Source: Sphingomonadales bacterium
GTDB taxonomy: Bacteria > Pseudomonadota > Alphaproteobacteria > Sphingomonadales > Sphingomonadaceae
NCBI GenBank assembly: GCA_025351405.1
Contig: JANXVZ010000023.1
Coordinates: 86,267-150,266, forward strand
Direction: 5' to 3'
DNA: 64,000 nt
In this document: piece after piece, positions 44,588 through 54,689 of the stretch
Layout of the letters: each line of letters starts with the position of its first letter
How positions within the stretch are numbered: position 1 is the first letter of the stretch
Translations under genes and position numbers: made by a program
The notes under the pieces: generated by a model
Seen by the model: the letters and a program-made list of their open reading frames with translations, nothing else
Told to the model about the DNA's origin: nothing
Databases searched by the model: none

Positions 44588-45451
44588 ATGGCCGAGCTGA
44601 ATTATAATCACCTCCGATATTTCTGGGCGGTGGCGCGCGACGGCAGCCTGACGCGTACGGCCCGGCGCCTGAACCTTTCGCAATCGGCATTGTCGGTGCA
44701 GATCCGCAAGCTCGAGGCGCGTCTCGGCCACAGCCTGTTCGAGCGACGTGGCCGGCAACTGCACCTGACGGAAGCCGGTCGCCTCGCGCTCGACCACGCC
44801 ACTGCCATCTTTGCAGCCGGCGACGACCTGCTGGGGACCCTGGCGGAAACCGGCAAGGCGCGCCGTGCAGTGCGGATCGGCGCGCTGGCGACGCTTTCCC
44901 GAAACTTCCAGATCGATTTCCTCCGCCCGATCCTTGGAATTCCGCACATCGAGGTCATCCTGCGCTCCGGAAGTCCGTCGGAGTTGCTGCAGGCGCTGCA
45001 TGCGCTCGAGCTGGACATGGTGCTGACCAATCACGCCCCGTCGACCGACGCGCTGGCGCCGTTTGTCTCGCATCGTCTCGCCGAACAGCGGGTCAGCCTG
45101 GTCGCTCCCCCCGCACGCACTTCAGGTCGCACGGGCCTGAAAGACCTGCTCGAAGCGCATCCGGTGATCCTGCCGACCATGGACAGCAGTGTCCGCACCG
45201 GCTTTGACTCGCTGATGGCGAGGCTGGGCATCCGTCCGCAGATCGCCGCGGAAGTCGATGACATGGCGATGATGCGGCTGCTGGCGCGCGAGGGAATCGG
45301 GCTCGCGGTGTTGCCGCCGATCGTCGTGAAGGATGAACTGGCATCGGGATTATTGGTCGAGGTCGACCAATTGCCCGGCATTGCCGAGACATTCTATGCT
45401 GTCACCATCGCGCGCCGGTTCCCCAACCCGATCGTCAAGATGCTGCTTTAG
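44588..45451 (+). CDS. LysR family regulator divergent from dabBA
   Basis: A 287-residue regulator. The N-terminal winged helix-turn-helix is LNYNHLRYFWAVARDGSLTR to LSQSALSVQIRKLEARLG. The substrate-binding domain covers about 90-287 (LARLGIRPQIAAEVDDM, REGIGLAVLPPIVV). Its opening AELNYNHLRYFW resembles the NhaR-type branch. The divergent position next to dabBA suggests that it controls inorganic-carbon or cation-related transport. Confidence 0.9.
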   Translation: MAELNYNHLRYFWAVARDGSLTRTARRLNLSQSALSVQIRKLEARLGHSLFERRGRQLHLTEAGRLALDHATAIFAAGDDLLGTLAETGKARRAVRIGALATLSRNFQIDFLRPILGIPHIEVILRSGSPSELLQALHALELDMVLTNHAPSTDALAPFVSHRLAEQRVSLVAPPARTSGRTGLKDLLEAHPVILPTMDSSVRTGFDSLMARLGIRPQIAAEVDDMAMMRLLAREGIGLAVLPPIVVKDELASGLLVEVDQLPGIAETFYAVTIARRFPNPIVKMLL

Positions 45452-45684
45452 GCGCCGGTCGCATCGCGTGTGGCCCGCGCTTCGGCGTTGCCGCATCGAT
45501 GACTTGCCCCCGCGGGCGATGGTTTTGCCGCTCATATTCGCGAATATGCCCAAGGCCGCATTCGTTACTGGCGTATCGTGCCACTCCGCATGCCATCAAG
45601 CACTGGATTTTATGGACATTTCCGCGCTTTCGACACTTCACTTTGCCGCGCCCCCTGCCTAGGCTTGCGCAAAGGGAGAGCCGA

Positions 45685-47514
45685 ATGAAGCGTGCATGGG
45701 TTTTGGGAGTGGCAGCACTGGCGCTGACGGCGCCAATGGCCGTGGATCGCGTAACGGCACAGCCGGCAGTCGCCGCGGCGGCGGTGAGCGAGGATAAGCG
45801 GTTGACCGCCTATCTCGATGCGCAGTTCGATGAGGAATTGGCGCAAAAGCCACAGCTGGCGACGCGGCTGGGCAACAAGATGGGCCAGGACAAGCTCAAC
45901 GACATCAGCGATGCCGCCGAACGCCGGATGCTCGATTGGCGTCGCGCCAGCGTTGCGAGGATGAAAAGCCTTTTCGACCGGGCCAAATTGTCGCCGGAGG
46001 CGCAGGTCAATTATGACATCTGGGCATTGGAGCTCGACCGGGCCGAGTTGAGTTACAAGTTTCGCCTGTATCGGCCGCCATTCTACTCCTTCCTGTATTC
46101 GGTGCACGGCCAGCTGCCCGACTTCATGATCAACACGCACACGGTCGACACCGCGACAGACATGAAGGCTTACAACAGCCGCCTGCGCGCCATGCCGGCA
46201 GTTCTGGACGAAGCCATTGCCCAGAGCCTTGAATCCGACAAGGCCGGCGTACGCGCGCCGAAATACCAGGTCGAGCGGGTCATCGCCGGCAGCCGCACCC
46301 TGATCAGCGGCGCGCCCTTTGCCGATGGCGCGGATTCGCCGCTTTGGGCCGACGCCAAGGCCAAGGTCGCCAAGATACGCACGGCAGGAACTGTCACGCC
46401 AGACGAGGCGGATGCATTGCTTGCCGACACGCGGAGTGCGCTGCTGGCGCTGCAACCGGCCTACAAGCGGGTGATCGACTGGGCACAAGGCGAGCTGCCG
46501 ACGGCGCCATCGGGCCGCGTGGGCGCTGCATCGCTGCCCGGCGGCGGTGAATACTATGCGGCCGCGCTGAAGCTGGCGACAACGACCGACCTGACAGCGG
46601 CGCAGATCCACAAGATCGGCCTCGACGAGGTCACCCGCATCGAGGGTGAACAGGACGCCCTGGCGCGAAAAGCCGGATTTGCCGACCGCCAGGCCTTTTA
46701 CGCCGACCGTGCCAGGCGGTTTCCGCCGGTGCCGTGGACCGATGAACTGCGGGCGGATTATCTCCAAAGGGCCAATGCCGCGATCGCACGCACCCGCACC
46801 CTGCTGCCCGGTTATTTCGGCCTGCTGCCGGCCTATCGGGTGGAGGTCGTCCGCGAGCCTTCGTTCAGCGAAGTCAGCGGCGGCGCCGCCCATGCCGCCG
46901 GCCCCAGCCCCGATGGCGTCCGGCCGGGCAGGGTCTATGTCCATCTTGCCGGCGTTACCCCGGATCCGGCGGCGCTAAACGACCTGATGTGCCATGAAGG
47001 CATCCCGGGCCATGTCATGCAGGGCGACATCCAGGCCCGCCAGTCGGCCGGGCCGAAATTCCGCAAGGCCTATGGCTATGTCGCCTTTGGCGAAGGCTGG
47101 GGGCTGTACAGCGAGGCGCTCTGCCATGAGATGGGCGCGTATTCCGATGTCGCGCAGGATTTCATGCGGCTCGATGCCGAATTGTTCCGCGCATCACGGC
47201 TCGTCGTTGATACCGGCATCCACGCCGAGGGCTGGACCGAAGAACAGGCCGTCAAATACCTCATCGACACGGGCCGCCTGTCATCGCAGCAGGCACGGTC
47301 GGAGGCGCGTCGCTACATCACCCTTCCCGGCCAGGCGACCGGCTACAAGATCGGCATGTTGAAGATCGTCGCGTTGCGCCAGAAGGCAGAGGCGGCGCTG
47401 GGCAAAAGGTTCGACATCAAGAGCTTCCACGATTTGCTGATCGGCTCGGGTTCACAGCCGCTGTCGGTGCTCGAGCGGCGCGTCGACGACTGGATAGCGG
47501 CGCGAAAGACCTAG
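45685..47514 (+). CDS. DUF885 family putative zinc peptidase
   Basis: A 609-residue secreted protein with a signal peptide (MKRAWVLGVAALALTAPMAV region). The DUF885 helical fold includes the zinc motif CHEGIPGHVMQGD (HExxxxH type), EGWGLYSEALCHEMG and ALPGQATGYKIGMLKI-type C-terminal segments. DUF885 proteins are thermolysin-related M32/M3-like peptidases and probably carboxypeptidases. GGGAGAG precedes the ATG. It is monocistronic; the 233 nt upstream shows no recognised element. Confidence 0.87.
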   Translation: MKRAWVLGVAALALTAPMAVDRVTAQPAVAAAAVSEDKRLTAYLDAQFDEELAQKPQLATRLGNKMGQDKLNDISDAAERRMLDWRRASVARMKSLFDRAKLSPEAQVNYDIWALELDRAELSYKFRLYRPPFYSFLYSVHGQLPDFMINTHTVDTATDMKAYNSRLRAMPAVLDEAIAQSLESDKAGVRAPKYQVERVIAGSRTLISGAPFADGADSPLWADAKAKVAKIRTAGTVTPDEADALLADTRSALLALQPAYKRVIDWAQGELPTAPSGRVGAASLPGGGEYYAAALKLATTTDLTAAQIHKIGLDEVTRIEGEQDALARKAGFADRQAFYADRARRFPPVPWTDELRADYLQRANAAIARTRTLLPGYFGLLPAYRVEVVREPSFSEVSGGAAHAAGPSPDGVRPGRVYVHLAGVTPDPAALNDLMCHEGIPGHVMQGDIQARQSAGPKFRKAYGYVAFGEGWGLYSEALCHEMGAYSDVAQDFMRLDAELFRASRLVVDTGIHAEGWTEEQAVKYLIDTGRLSSQQARSEARRYITLPGQATGYKIGMLKIVALRQKAEAALGKRFDIKSFHDLLIGSGSQPLSVLERRVDDWIAARKT

Positions 47515-47647
47515 CATCGCGGCCGTTCACGGCGGTTTGCGGCAGTTCAACGCAATCCGGCGCCGCGCAGGCGGCGCCGGGAGCACGGCCGTCGCTTTGC
47601 ATATTGACGGCTTGCGGCAACATGCCATCAGGTCGGTCTGCGGCACC

Positions 47648-48718
47648 GTGACCATTCGCAAGATCATCCACATCGACATGGATGCGTTTTACGCGTCGGT
47701 CGAGCAGCGTGACGATCCCGGCTTGCGTGGCCGGCCGGTGGCGGTGGGCAGTGCACAGGCCCGCGGAGTCGTCGCCGCCGCGAGTTACGAAGCCCGCAGT
47801 TTCGGCGTGCGGTCTGCCATGGCCTCGGTCACGGCGTTGCGGCGTTGCCCGGCGCTGGTGTTCGTGCCGCCGCGTTTCGATGTCTACCGCTTCGTGTCGC
47901 AACAGATCCGCGCCATCTTTGCCGACTACACCGACCTGATCGAGCCGCTGTCGCTCGACGAAGCCTATCTCGACGTCACCGCCGACATTCGCGGCATCGG
48001 ATCCGCCACCGCCATTGCCGCGGAAATCCGCGCCCGCATCCGCGCCGAAACCGGGCTGACCGCTTCCGCCGGCGTTTCCTACAACAAGTTCATCGCCAAG
48101 CTGGCGTCGGACCAGAACAAGCCCGACGGATTGTGCGTGATCAGGCCGGCGCAGGGCGCGGCCTTCGTTGCGGCCCTGCCGGTCAAGCGCTTCCACGGCG
48201 TCGGGCCGGTAACGGCGGCAAAAATGGCGGGATTGGGCATTTTGACAGGTGCCGACCTGCGCGATCGCAGCCTGGAGGAGCTGACGCGGCATTTCGGCAG
48301 CAGCGCGAGCTATTTCCACCGGGCCGCCCATGGCGAGGACGATCGCCCGGTGGTCAGCGACCGGCCGCTGAAATCGGTGGGTGCCGAGCGGACGTTCGAT
48401 GTCGATCTTTCCGACGAAGCCGATCTCATGGCGGCGCTGGTTCCCGTCATCGATGCCGCCTGGGCGCGGATTGCACGGTCGGGAGCCGCCGCGCGCACGC
48501 TGACGCTGAAAGTCAAGTTCGGCGATTTTCGCACCATCAACCGCTCGCGAACGCTGCCGGTGCCGATCGGCGGCCGCTCCGAGCTGGCCGATATCGGTGC
48601 GGACCTGCTGCGCGGATTGTTGCCTGTGGACACCGGCATCCGGTTGCTCGGGTTGACCCTGTCCGGCTTTGGCGATGCCACCGCCGCCATGACGGACCAG
48701 CCGCCCCTCGATCTTTGA
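47648..48718 (+). CDS. dinB: DNA polymerase IV
   Basis: A 356-residue Y-family translesion polymerase. Palm catalytic blocks are HIDMDAFYASVEQRDDP and SLDEAYLDVT. Finger and thumb regions include SAGVSYNKFIAKLASDQNKPDG and the helix-hairpin-helix FHGVGPVTAAKMAGLGI. A little-finger domain follows (about 240-345). It starts at GTG 47648 (VTIRKIIHIDMD), the usual family start. No LexA-type box was found upstream. Confidence 0.95.
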   Translation: MTIRKIIHIDMDAFYASVEQRDDPGLRGRPVAVGSAQARGVVAAASYEARSFGVRSAMASVTALRRCPALVFVPPRFDVYRFVSQQIRAIFADYTDLIEPLSLDEAYLDVTADIRGIGSATAIAAEIRARIRAETGLTASAGVSYNKFIAKLASDQNKPDGLCVIRPAQGAAFVAALPVKRFHGVGPVTAAKMAGLGILTGADLRDRSLEELTRHFGSSASYFHRAAHGEDDRPVVSDRPLKSVGAERTFDVDLSDEADLMAALVPVIDAAWARIARSGAAARTLTLKVKFGDFRTINRSRTLPVPIGGRSELADIGADLLRGLLPVDTGIRLLGLTLSGFGDATAAMTDQPPLDL

Positions 48719-48810
48719 CGGCCATGGTTGAAATCGCCGCTTGTTGCGGCGGTGGAAAAACCGGGCACCCGCACTTGCGGGCGCACCATCGCTCGCGCAT
48801 CCTTCCTGCC

Positions 48811-51800
48811 ATGCGATATCGGGACATTGGCAAGGCGATCGCGGTGGCAGCCGCTGCGGTCGGCGTGCTGCTGGTTGCCGTCCAGGCGACCGGCGACCCG
48901 CGCCCGGGCGTCGAACTGTTCTCGCCGCTGGGCGCAGTCGAGCGCGTCGAGCAGATCAAGCTGCGCTTTGCGACGCCGATGGTGGCGCTCGGCGATCCGC
49001 GCCTGGCGGCCCCGGCCATGGGAAATTGCTCGGCGGGTGCCACCGGCCGCTGGGTCGATGCGCGCAGCTATGCCATCGACCTGGCGGCACCGCTCCCCGG
49101 CGGCCAACGCTGCAGCTATGCGCTGGTGCCGGGGTTGAAGGACGCAAAGGGCGCCGGCATCGCCGTGCAGCGCTTCGCCTTCGATACCGGCGGGCCCAAT
49201 GTGCGCGCCAGTACCCCCGAAAGCGACGGCGGCACGATCGAGGAGGACCAGATCTTCCTCCTCGCGCTCAACGCCGCGCCGACCCCTGCAAGCGTGGCGG
49301 CCAACGCATCGTGCCGCATCGATGGCGTCGGCGAGGTGGTGCCGCTCGAAATGCTCCCGGCGGCGACGCGCGATGCACTGGTATCGGGCGCCGCGCGCGA
49401 CTGGCGGATGCGGCGCTTCCTCGTCAGCGCCGGCTGGCGGGCTTCGGAGGACAGTGAAGCGGAAAAACAGCCCCGCGCCGAAATCGCCGCCGTTCGCTGC
49501 CGCCGCGCTTTGCCCGCCGGCGGGCGCATGGCGATCGTCTGGGGCAACGGCATCGCCACCGCCAACGGGCTGGTGACAAGCGCCGTCAACCGGCTCGACT
49601 ACAAGGTGCGCCCGGCATTCAGCGCCCGCTTCGAATGTTCACGCGAGACGCCGGCATCGGGGTGCTCGCCGATCAGCCCGATGCGGGTCAGCTTCACCGG
49701 CCAGGTGCCGCTGGCGCAAGCGCAGGCGATCCGGTTGATTGCCCCGGGCGGCAAGGCCATCGCACCGGTCCCGGTCAAGGCCGGCCACGTCCAGACGGTC
49801 GACAGCGTCGAATTCGCCGCGCCCTTTGCCGAGGCAGCGACCTTCAACGTGGCGCTGCCAGCGCGGCTGACAGACGACGCCGGGCGGGCGCTGGGCAACG
49901 CTGCGCGCTTCCCGCTGGCCGTGTCGACCGCCGAAGCGCCGCCGCTGGTGAAGTTCTCCGGCAGTTTCGGCATCATCGAAGCAGCCGAGGGCGGCGTGTT
50001 GCCGGTGACCGTGCGCGCCGTCGAACCACGGCTGGCCGGACGGGCCATTGGCCCGATCGGCGGCCGCGAGATCGCCGTGGCAACCGATGCCGAGGTCGCC
50101 GGCTGGTTGCGCCGGCTCGACAAGGCCGAGGAACGCACCGACGAAGAGGTGCCGATCGCCGGATCGAAGCAAACCCGCACGATCGAAACCACCCGCCGCG
50201 CACCCTTGATTGCACCGGGAATGCCGGCCCATGCGATAAGCATCGCCAAACCGGGCGGCGCCCGCGCTTTCGAGGTTGTCGGCATCCCGCTGCCGCAAAA
50301 GGGCTTCCATATCGTCGAACTGGCGTCGCCGCGGCTGGGCGCGGCGCTGCTCGGGCCGGGCAGGACGCGCTATGTTGCCACCGGCGCGCTGGTCACCGAC
50401 ATGGCGGTGCATTTCCAATGGGGCCGTGGCCGCAGCCTCGCCTGGGTGACCCGGCTCGGCGACGCAAAGCCCGTTGCCGGCGCGCGCATCGCCGTACTCG
50501 ACAGTTGCACCGGGGCGGCGTTCTTCTCGGGCGTCACCGATGCCGCCGGTCGTGCCATTATCGGCGACGTGCTGCCGCCGCCCGCTGCTTACGGCAATTG
50601 CGACTATGGCGAGCATCCGCTGATGGTCAGCGCCCGCGCCAATGGCGATTATTCGTTCACGCTGACGAGCTGGAACAACGGCATCCAGCCCGGCGATTTC
50701 AGCCTGCCGGGCGGCTATGGCTATGACCGCAGCGCCTTTGTGACGGTATTCGACCGGACGCTGCTGCGCGCCGGCGAAACGGTATCGATGAAGCACATCG
50801 TCCGCGCCCGCACCGATGCCGGCTTCGGCGCGGTTGTCGATTTGCCCAGGGACCCCAGCGTCGTCATCCGCCACATCGGCAGCGACCAGACCTATGAACT
50901 GCCGCTGGTCTTCGCCCGCAATGGCAGTGCCGAAACCCAGTGGAAAGTGCCCGCCGAAGCCGCACTGGGCGAATACAGCGTCGAAATCGGCACCAGGGGC
51001 GCGAGCGATCGCAAGATCTCGGGCCGCTTCAGCGTCGAGGAGTTCCGCCTGCCCACCATCCGCGCGCGGGTGTCCGGCCCCAAGGAACGCCAGGTCGCAC
51101 CGACGGCGGTGCCGATCGATTTGACACTCGCCTATCTGTCGGGCGGCGCGGTCAACCGGGCGCCGGTCAAGCTGCGCACCCAGGTCGAACCGCGGGCGGT
51201 TGCAGTGCCCGATTATGACGGCTGGACCTTCGACGGCGAACCGGTGGTGGCGGGGATCGTGCCATTGGACGGCGGCGACGAACCCGCCGCGCAAGGGCCC
51301 TTGCGCGCCCGCGTCGAGCCGGTGACGCTCGGCCAGAACGGCAGCGCGCGCGTAATTGTCGACAGGCTGGCGCTGGTGACGCGGCCGTCGGTGCTGGTTG
51401 CCGAGATGGACTATGACGACGCCAATGGTGAAGTCGCCACCGTCTCGTCGCGGATCGCGCTCGAGCCTGCCGCCGTCCGCATCGGCCTGAAGCGCGACGG
51501 CTGGATCGCCCGGGCGGATGACCTGCGCTTGACCCTGGTCGCGCTCGATCTCGACAACCGGCCGATCAAGGGGCAGCGCATCGCCGTCAAGCTGTTCAGC
51601 CGGGAGACCTATTCGTACCGCAAGCGGCTGATCGGCGGCTTTTATGCCTATGACAACAGCCGCGAAACCAAGCTCCTCGACGCTTCGTGCAGCGGCAGCA
51701 CCGACGACAAGGGGCGGCTCGCCTGCAAGCTGGATGTCGGGGTTTCGGGCGAGGTCGTCGTCGAGGCGACCGCCCGCGATGCCGCCGGCCGGGTGGCGCA

Positions 51801-54612
51801 GGCGACGACCAGCGTCTGGCTGGCGGGCGACGACCAATGGTGGTTCGGCGGCGACAATGGCGACCGCATGGACGTCATCCCCGAAGCGCCAGAATATGCC
51901 GCCAATGGCACGGCGCGCTTCCAGGTGCGGATGCCGTTCCGCACCGCGACGGCACTGGTCAGCGTGCTGCGCGACGGCGTCATCGACAGTTTCGTGACCG
52001 AATTGTCGGGCAAGGACCCGGTCGTCAGCGTGCGCCTGAACGGCGCCTATGCCCCCGATGTTTATATCTCGGTGCTGGCGGTGCGCGGGCGGATCGCGGG
52101 CTGGCGGCTGTGGCTGGCGGATTTTGCCCGCCGCTGGCACATCCCCTGGCTTAGCCGCGAAGGCGCCGCACCGACCGCGCTCGTCGATCTCGCCAAGCCA
52201 TCGTATCGCTTGGGGATTGCCAGGATCAGGGTCGGCTGGGACCAGCATCGCCTCGGCGTCAGGGTGGCCAGTGATGTGCAGAGCTATGCGGTCGGCAAGG
52301 TGGCGCGCGCCTTTGTGACGGTGACCCCGCCGGCGGGGCGCAAGCTGCCGCCGGGGAGCGAGATCGCCTTTGCCGCTGTCGATGAAGCGCTGCTGCAACT
52401 GAAGGACAACGACAGCTGGAAGCTGCTCGATGCGATGATGACCGACCGGCCATTGAGCGTCGAAACCTCGACCGCGCAGACGCAGGTGGTCGGCAAGCGC
52501 CACTATGGCCGCAAGGCAGTGGCGGCGGGCGGCGGTGGCGGCAACGACGGCGCCGGCGCGGCGCGGCGCGATTTCCAGCCGTTGCTGCTATGGCGCGGGC
52601 GGGTGCCGCTCGATGCGTCGGGCCGCGCCACCATTCCGGTCAAGCTCAACGATTCGCTGTCCAGCTTCCGCTTCGTCGCGGTGGCGACCGGCGGCACCGA
52701 CCTGTTCGGCACCGGCATGACCAGCGTGCGGACGACGCAGGACCTGCAGATCCTCGCCGGCATCCCGCCGCTGGTGCGCGAGGGTGACCGCTATGTGGCG
52801 ACGGTGCTGTTGCGCAACACGACGGGCAAGGCGATGCGGGTGACGATCGGCGGCAGCGCAGGGGCGCTGATGCTGCCGCCGCGCGCCGTCGATGTGCCGG
52901 CAGCGAACGCGTTGACGGTCGGCTGGACGCTGGTGGCGCCCGCCGCGGGCACGGTTCCATGGGCGATCGACGCATTGGCGACGAGCGGCGCCCGCGATGC
53001 CGTGCGTGTGCCGCAGCAGGTGGTGCCGGCGATGCCGGTCGAGGCCTTGCAGGCAACGCTGGTGCAGCTCAACCCCGGGGCGCGCTTCCCGGTCGCCATC
53101 CCCGCCGATGCACTGCCCGGGCGGGGCGGACTGGAGGTGGCGCTCAGCCGGACATTGGGCGGGGCGCTGCCGGGGGTGAAGGCGTACATGGCCGCCTATC
53201 CGTATGACTGTATCGAGCAACAGCTGTCGCGCGCGGTGGCGACGGGCAATCGCCCCGGCTGGGACGCTTCCGCCGCGCTGCTCCCGGCCTATCTCGATCG
53301 CGACGGCCTTGTGCGCTATTTCCCCGCCGACTGGATCCTGGGCGACGACGCGCTCACGGCGTATATCCTGCGGCTGTCCGCCGAATCCGGGCTGCCGTTA
53401 CCCGCCGACGCCCGCGCCAGGATGATCGCCGGGCTGGCCAATTTCGTCGCCGGGCGCACCGAGCGCAGCCATGCCAGGGTGCTCGTCATCGACAAGGCGA
53501 GCGGCGACGCCGGGCTGGCGAGCTTCGGCAGCGATGGCGCATCGCGGCGGCTGGGCGCCATAGCGGCGCTGGCCAGCGTCGGTGCCGCAACGCCGGCCAT
53601 GCTCGAACCGATCAACATCACCCCCGATGCCTGGCCGACCATCGCCATCGTCGACTGGGCCTATATCCTGCGCAAGCTGCCCGGCGTCACTGGCGCTGCG
53701 GCCAGCCTCGATCGCGCCCAGCAACTGCTGCGCGCCCGGCTCGACCTGCAGGGCACGCGGCTGACGATCGCCCGCGCCGACGATCCGTGGCAGACGCTGG
53801 CGTCGCCCGATAGTACCGCGGCAAGGCTGCTGATGACCGTCGGCGACCTGCCGGGCTGGCGCAGCGATGTCGGCGGGCTGGCGCGCGGCCTGATGTTGAA
53901 GCAACAGCGCGGCCATTGGGACACCACGGTCGCAAATGCCGTCGGCACGCTGGCGATGGCGGATTTCTCGCGGCGGTTCGAAAGTGCCCCCGTTAGCGGG
54001 ACGACGACCGCGACCCTTCCCGGCAGCCGCCGCGATTTCGCCTGGCCGGCCGGCGCCTCTCCCGCTCCGGCGCTGATCGCCTGGCCCGCCACCGCCGCCA
54101 CATTCCAGCTCCGGCACGATGGCAGCGGCGCGCCCTGGGCGATCGTCACCGCACGCGCCGCAGTGCCGTTGCGGGCGGCGCTGGCCAGCGGTTTCGCCGT
54201 CACCCGCAGCATTGCACCTGTCACCCAGGCCGCCCCCGGCCATTGGAGCCGCGGCGACGTCATCCGGGTCCGCATCACCTTCACCGCCCGTGCGCCTGTC
54301 GAGTGGGTGGTGATCAACGATCCGATACCCGCCGGTGCCACCATCCTCGGGGGTTCGCTCGGCGGCCGGTCGGAGGTGCTCGCCGCCACCGATGCCAGCG
54401 GGTTGCAACCAACCTTCGTCGAACGCCGCAGCGATGCGGTCCACGCCCATTATGCGCAGGTCCCCAAGGCCCCCGTCACCTATGAATACACCGTCAGGCT
54501 GAACAGCGAGGGCCTGTTTCGCCTGCCTCCGACCCGGGTGGAGGCACTTTACACACCGGAAATGTTCGCCGCCCTGCCCAACCGCCCCATCGCGGTCGCA
54601 GCGGCCCCGTAA
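48811..54612 (+). CDS. Bacterial alpha-2-macroglobulin family protein with thioester (YfhM/MagD-type)
   Basis: A 1933-residue protein. The N-terminal hydrophobic segment (about 7-26) acts as signal or anchor, without a lipobox Cys. MG/BMG domains follow, with EYSVEIGTRG, DYSFTLTSWNNG and WLAGDDQWWFGGDNGD blocks, then the bait-region area and the thioester CIEQ at 1467-1470 (context YPYDCIEQQLS), then the receptor-binding-like C-terminal domain. Such proteins trap invading proteases in the periplasm. The adjacent pbpC gene, 77 nt away, is the classical partner and would repair peptidoglycan. ATG 48811 (MRYRDIG) was chosen. Confidence 0.95.
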   Translation: MRYRDIGKAIAVAAAAVGVLLVAVQATGDPRPGVELFSPLGAVERVEQIKLRFATPMVALGDPRLAAPAMGNCSAGATGRWVDARSYAIDLAAPLPGGQRCSYALVPGLKDAKGAGIAVQRFAFDTGGPNVRASTPESDGGTIEEDQIFLLALNAAPTPASVAANASCRIDGVGEVVPLEMLPAATRDALVSGAARDWRMRRFLVSAGWRASEDSEAEKQPRAEIAAVRCRRALPAGGRMAIVWGNGIATANGLVTSAVNRLDYKVRPAFSARFECSRETPASGCSPISPMRVSFTGQVPLAQAQAIRLIAPGGKAIAPVPVKAGHVQTVDSVEFAAPFAEAATFNVALPARLTDDAGRALGNAARFPLAVSTAEAPPLVKFSGSFGIIEAAEGGVLPVTVRAVEPRLAGRAIGPIGGREIAVATDAEVAGWLRRLDKAEERTDEEVPIAGSKQTRTIETTRRAPLIAPGMPAHAISIAKPGGARAFEVVGIPLPQKGFHIVELASPRLGAALLGPGRTRYVATGALVTDMAVHFQWGRGRSLAWVTRLGDAKPVAGARIAVLDSCTGAAFFSGVTDAAGRAIIGDVLPPPAAYGNCDYGEHPLMVSARANGDYSFTLTSWNNGIQPGDFSLPGGYGYDRSAFVTVFDRTLLRAGETVSMKHIVRARTDAGFGAVVDLPRDPSVVIRHIGSDQTYELPLVFARNGSAETQWKVPAEAALGEYSVEIGTRGASDRKISGRFSVEEFRLPTIRARVSGPKERQVAPTAVPIDLTLAYLSGGAVNRAPVKLRTQVEPRAVAVPDYDGWTFDGEPVVAGIVPLDGGDEPAAQGPLRARVEPVTLGQNGSARVIVDRLALVTRPSVLVAEMDYDDANGEVATVSSRIALEPAAVRIGLKRDGWIARADDLRLTLVALDLDNRPIKGQRIAVKLFSRETYSYRKRLIGGFYAYDNSRETKLLDASCSGSTDDKGRLACKLDVGVSGEVVVEATARDAAGRVAQATTSVWLAGDDQWWFGGDNGDRMDVIPEAPEYAANGTARFQVRMPFRTATALVSVLRDGVIDSFVTELSGKDPVVSVRLNGAYAPDVYISVLAVRGRIAGWRLWLADFARRWHIPWLSREGAAPTALVDLAKPSYRLGIARIRVGWDQHRLGVRVASDVQSYAVGKVARAFVTVTPPAGRKLPPGSEIAFAAVDEALLQLKDNDSWKLLDAMMTDRPLSVETSTAQTQVVGKRHYGRKAVAAGGGGGNDGAGAARRDFQPLLLWRGRVPLDASGRATIPVKLNDSLSSFRFVAVATGGTDLFGTGMTSVRTTQDLQILAGIPPLVREGDRYVATVLLRNTTGKAMRVTIGGSAGALMLPPRAVDVPAANALTVGWTLVAPAAGTVPWAIDALATSGARDAVRVPQQVVPAMPVEALQATLVQLNPGARFPVAIPADALPGRGGLEVALSRTLGGALPGVKAYMAAYPYDCIEQQLSRAVATGNRPGWDASAALLPAYLDRDGLVRYFPADWILGDDALTAYILRLSAESGLPLPADARARMIAGLANFVAGRTERSHARVLVIDKASGDAGLASFGSDGASRRLGAIAALASVGAATPAMLEPINITPDAWPTIAIVDWAYILRKLPGVTGAAASLDRAQQLLRARLDLQGTRLTIARADDPWQTLASPDSTAARLLMTVGDLPGWRSDVGGLARGLMLKQQRGHWDTTVANAVGTLAMADFSRRFESAPVSGTTTATLPGSRRDFAWPAGASPAPALIAWPATAATFQLRHDGSGAPWAIVTARAAVPLRAALASGFAVTRSIAPVTQAAPGHWSRGDVIRVRITFTARAPVEWVVINDPIPAGATILGGSLGGRSEVLAATDASGLQPTFVERRSDAVHAHYAQVPKAPVTYEYTVRLNSEGLFRLPPTRVEALYTPEMFAALPNRPIAVAAAP

Positions 54613-54689
54613 ACCACGCATGATGGCCCGGACACCACGCGACCTCGCGCCCGATCATCCGTGCCGGTGAAGCGTCCGGCACACACACC

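Noticed and set aside
49639..52503. 954-codon open frame on the minus strand inside the alpha-2-macroglobulin gene
   Set aside because: Low-complexity Arg/Asp/Gly/His translation, antisense to a strong family match. Long antisense frames are expected at this GC content.
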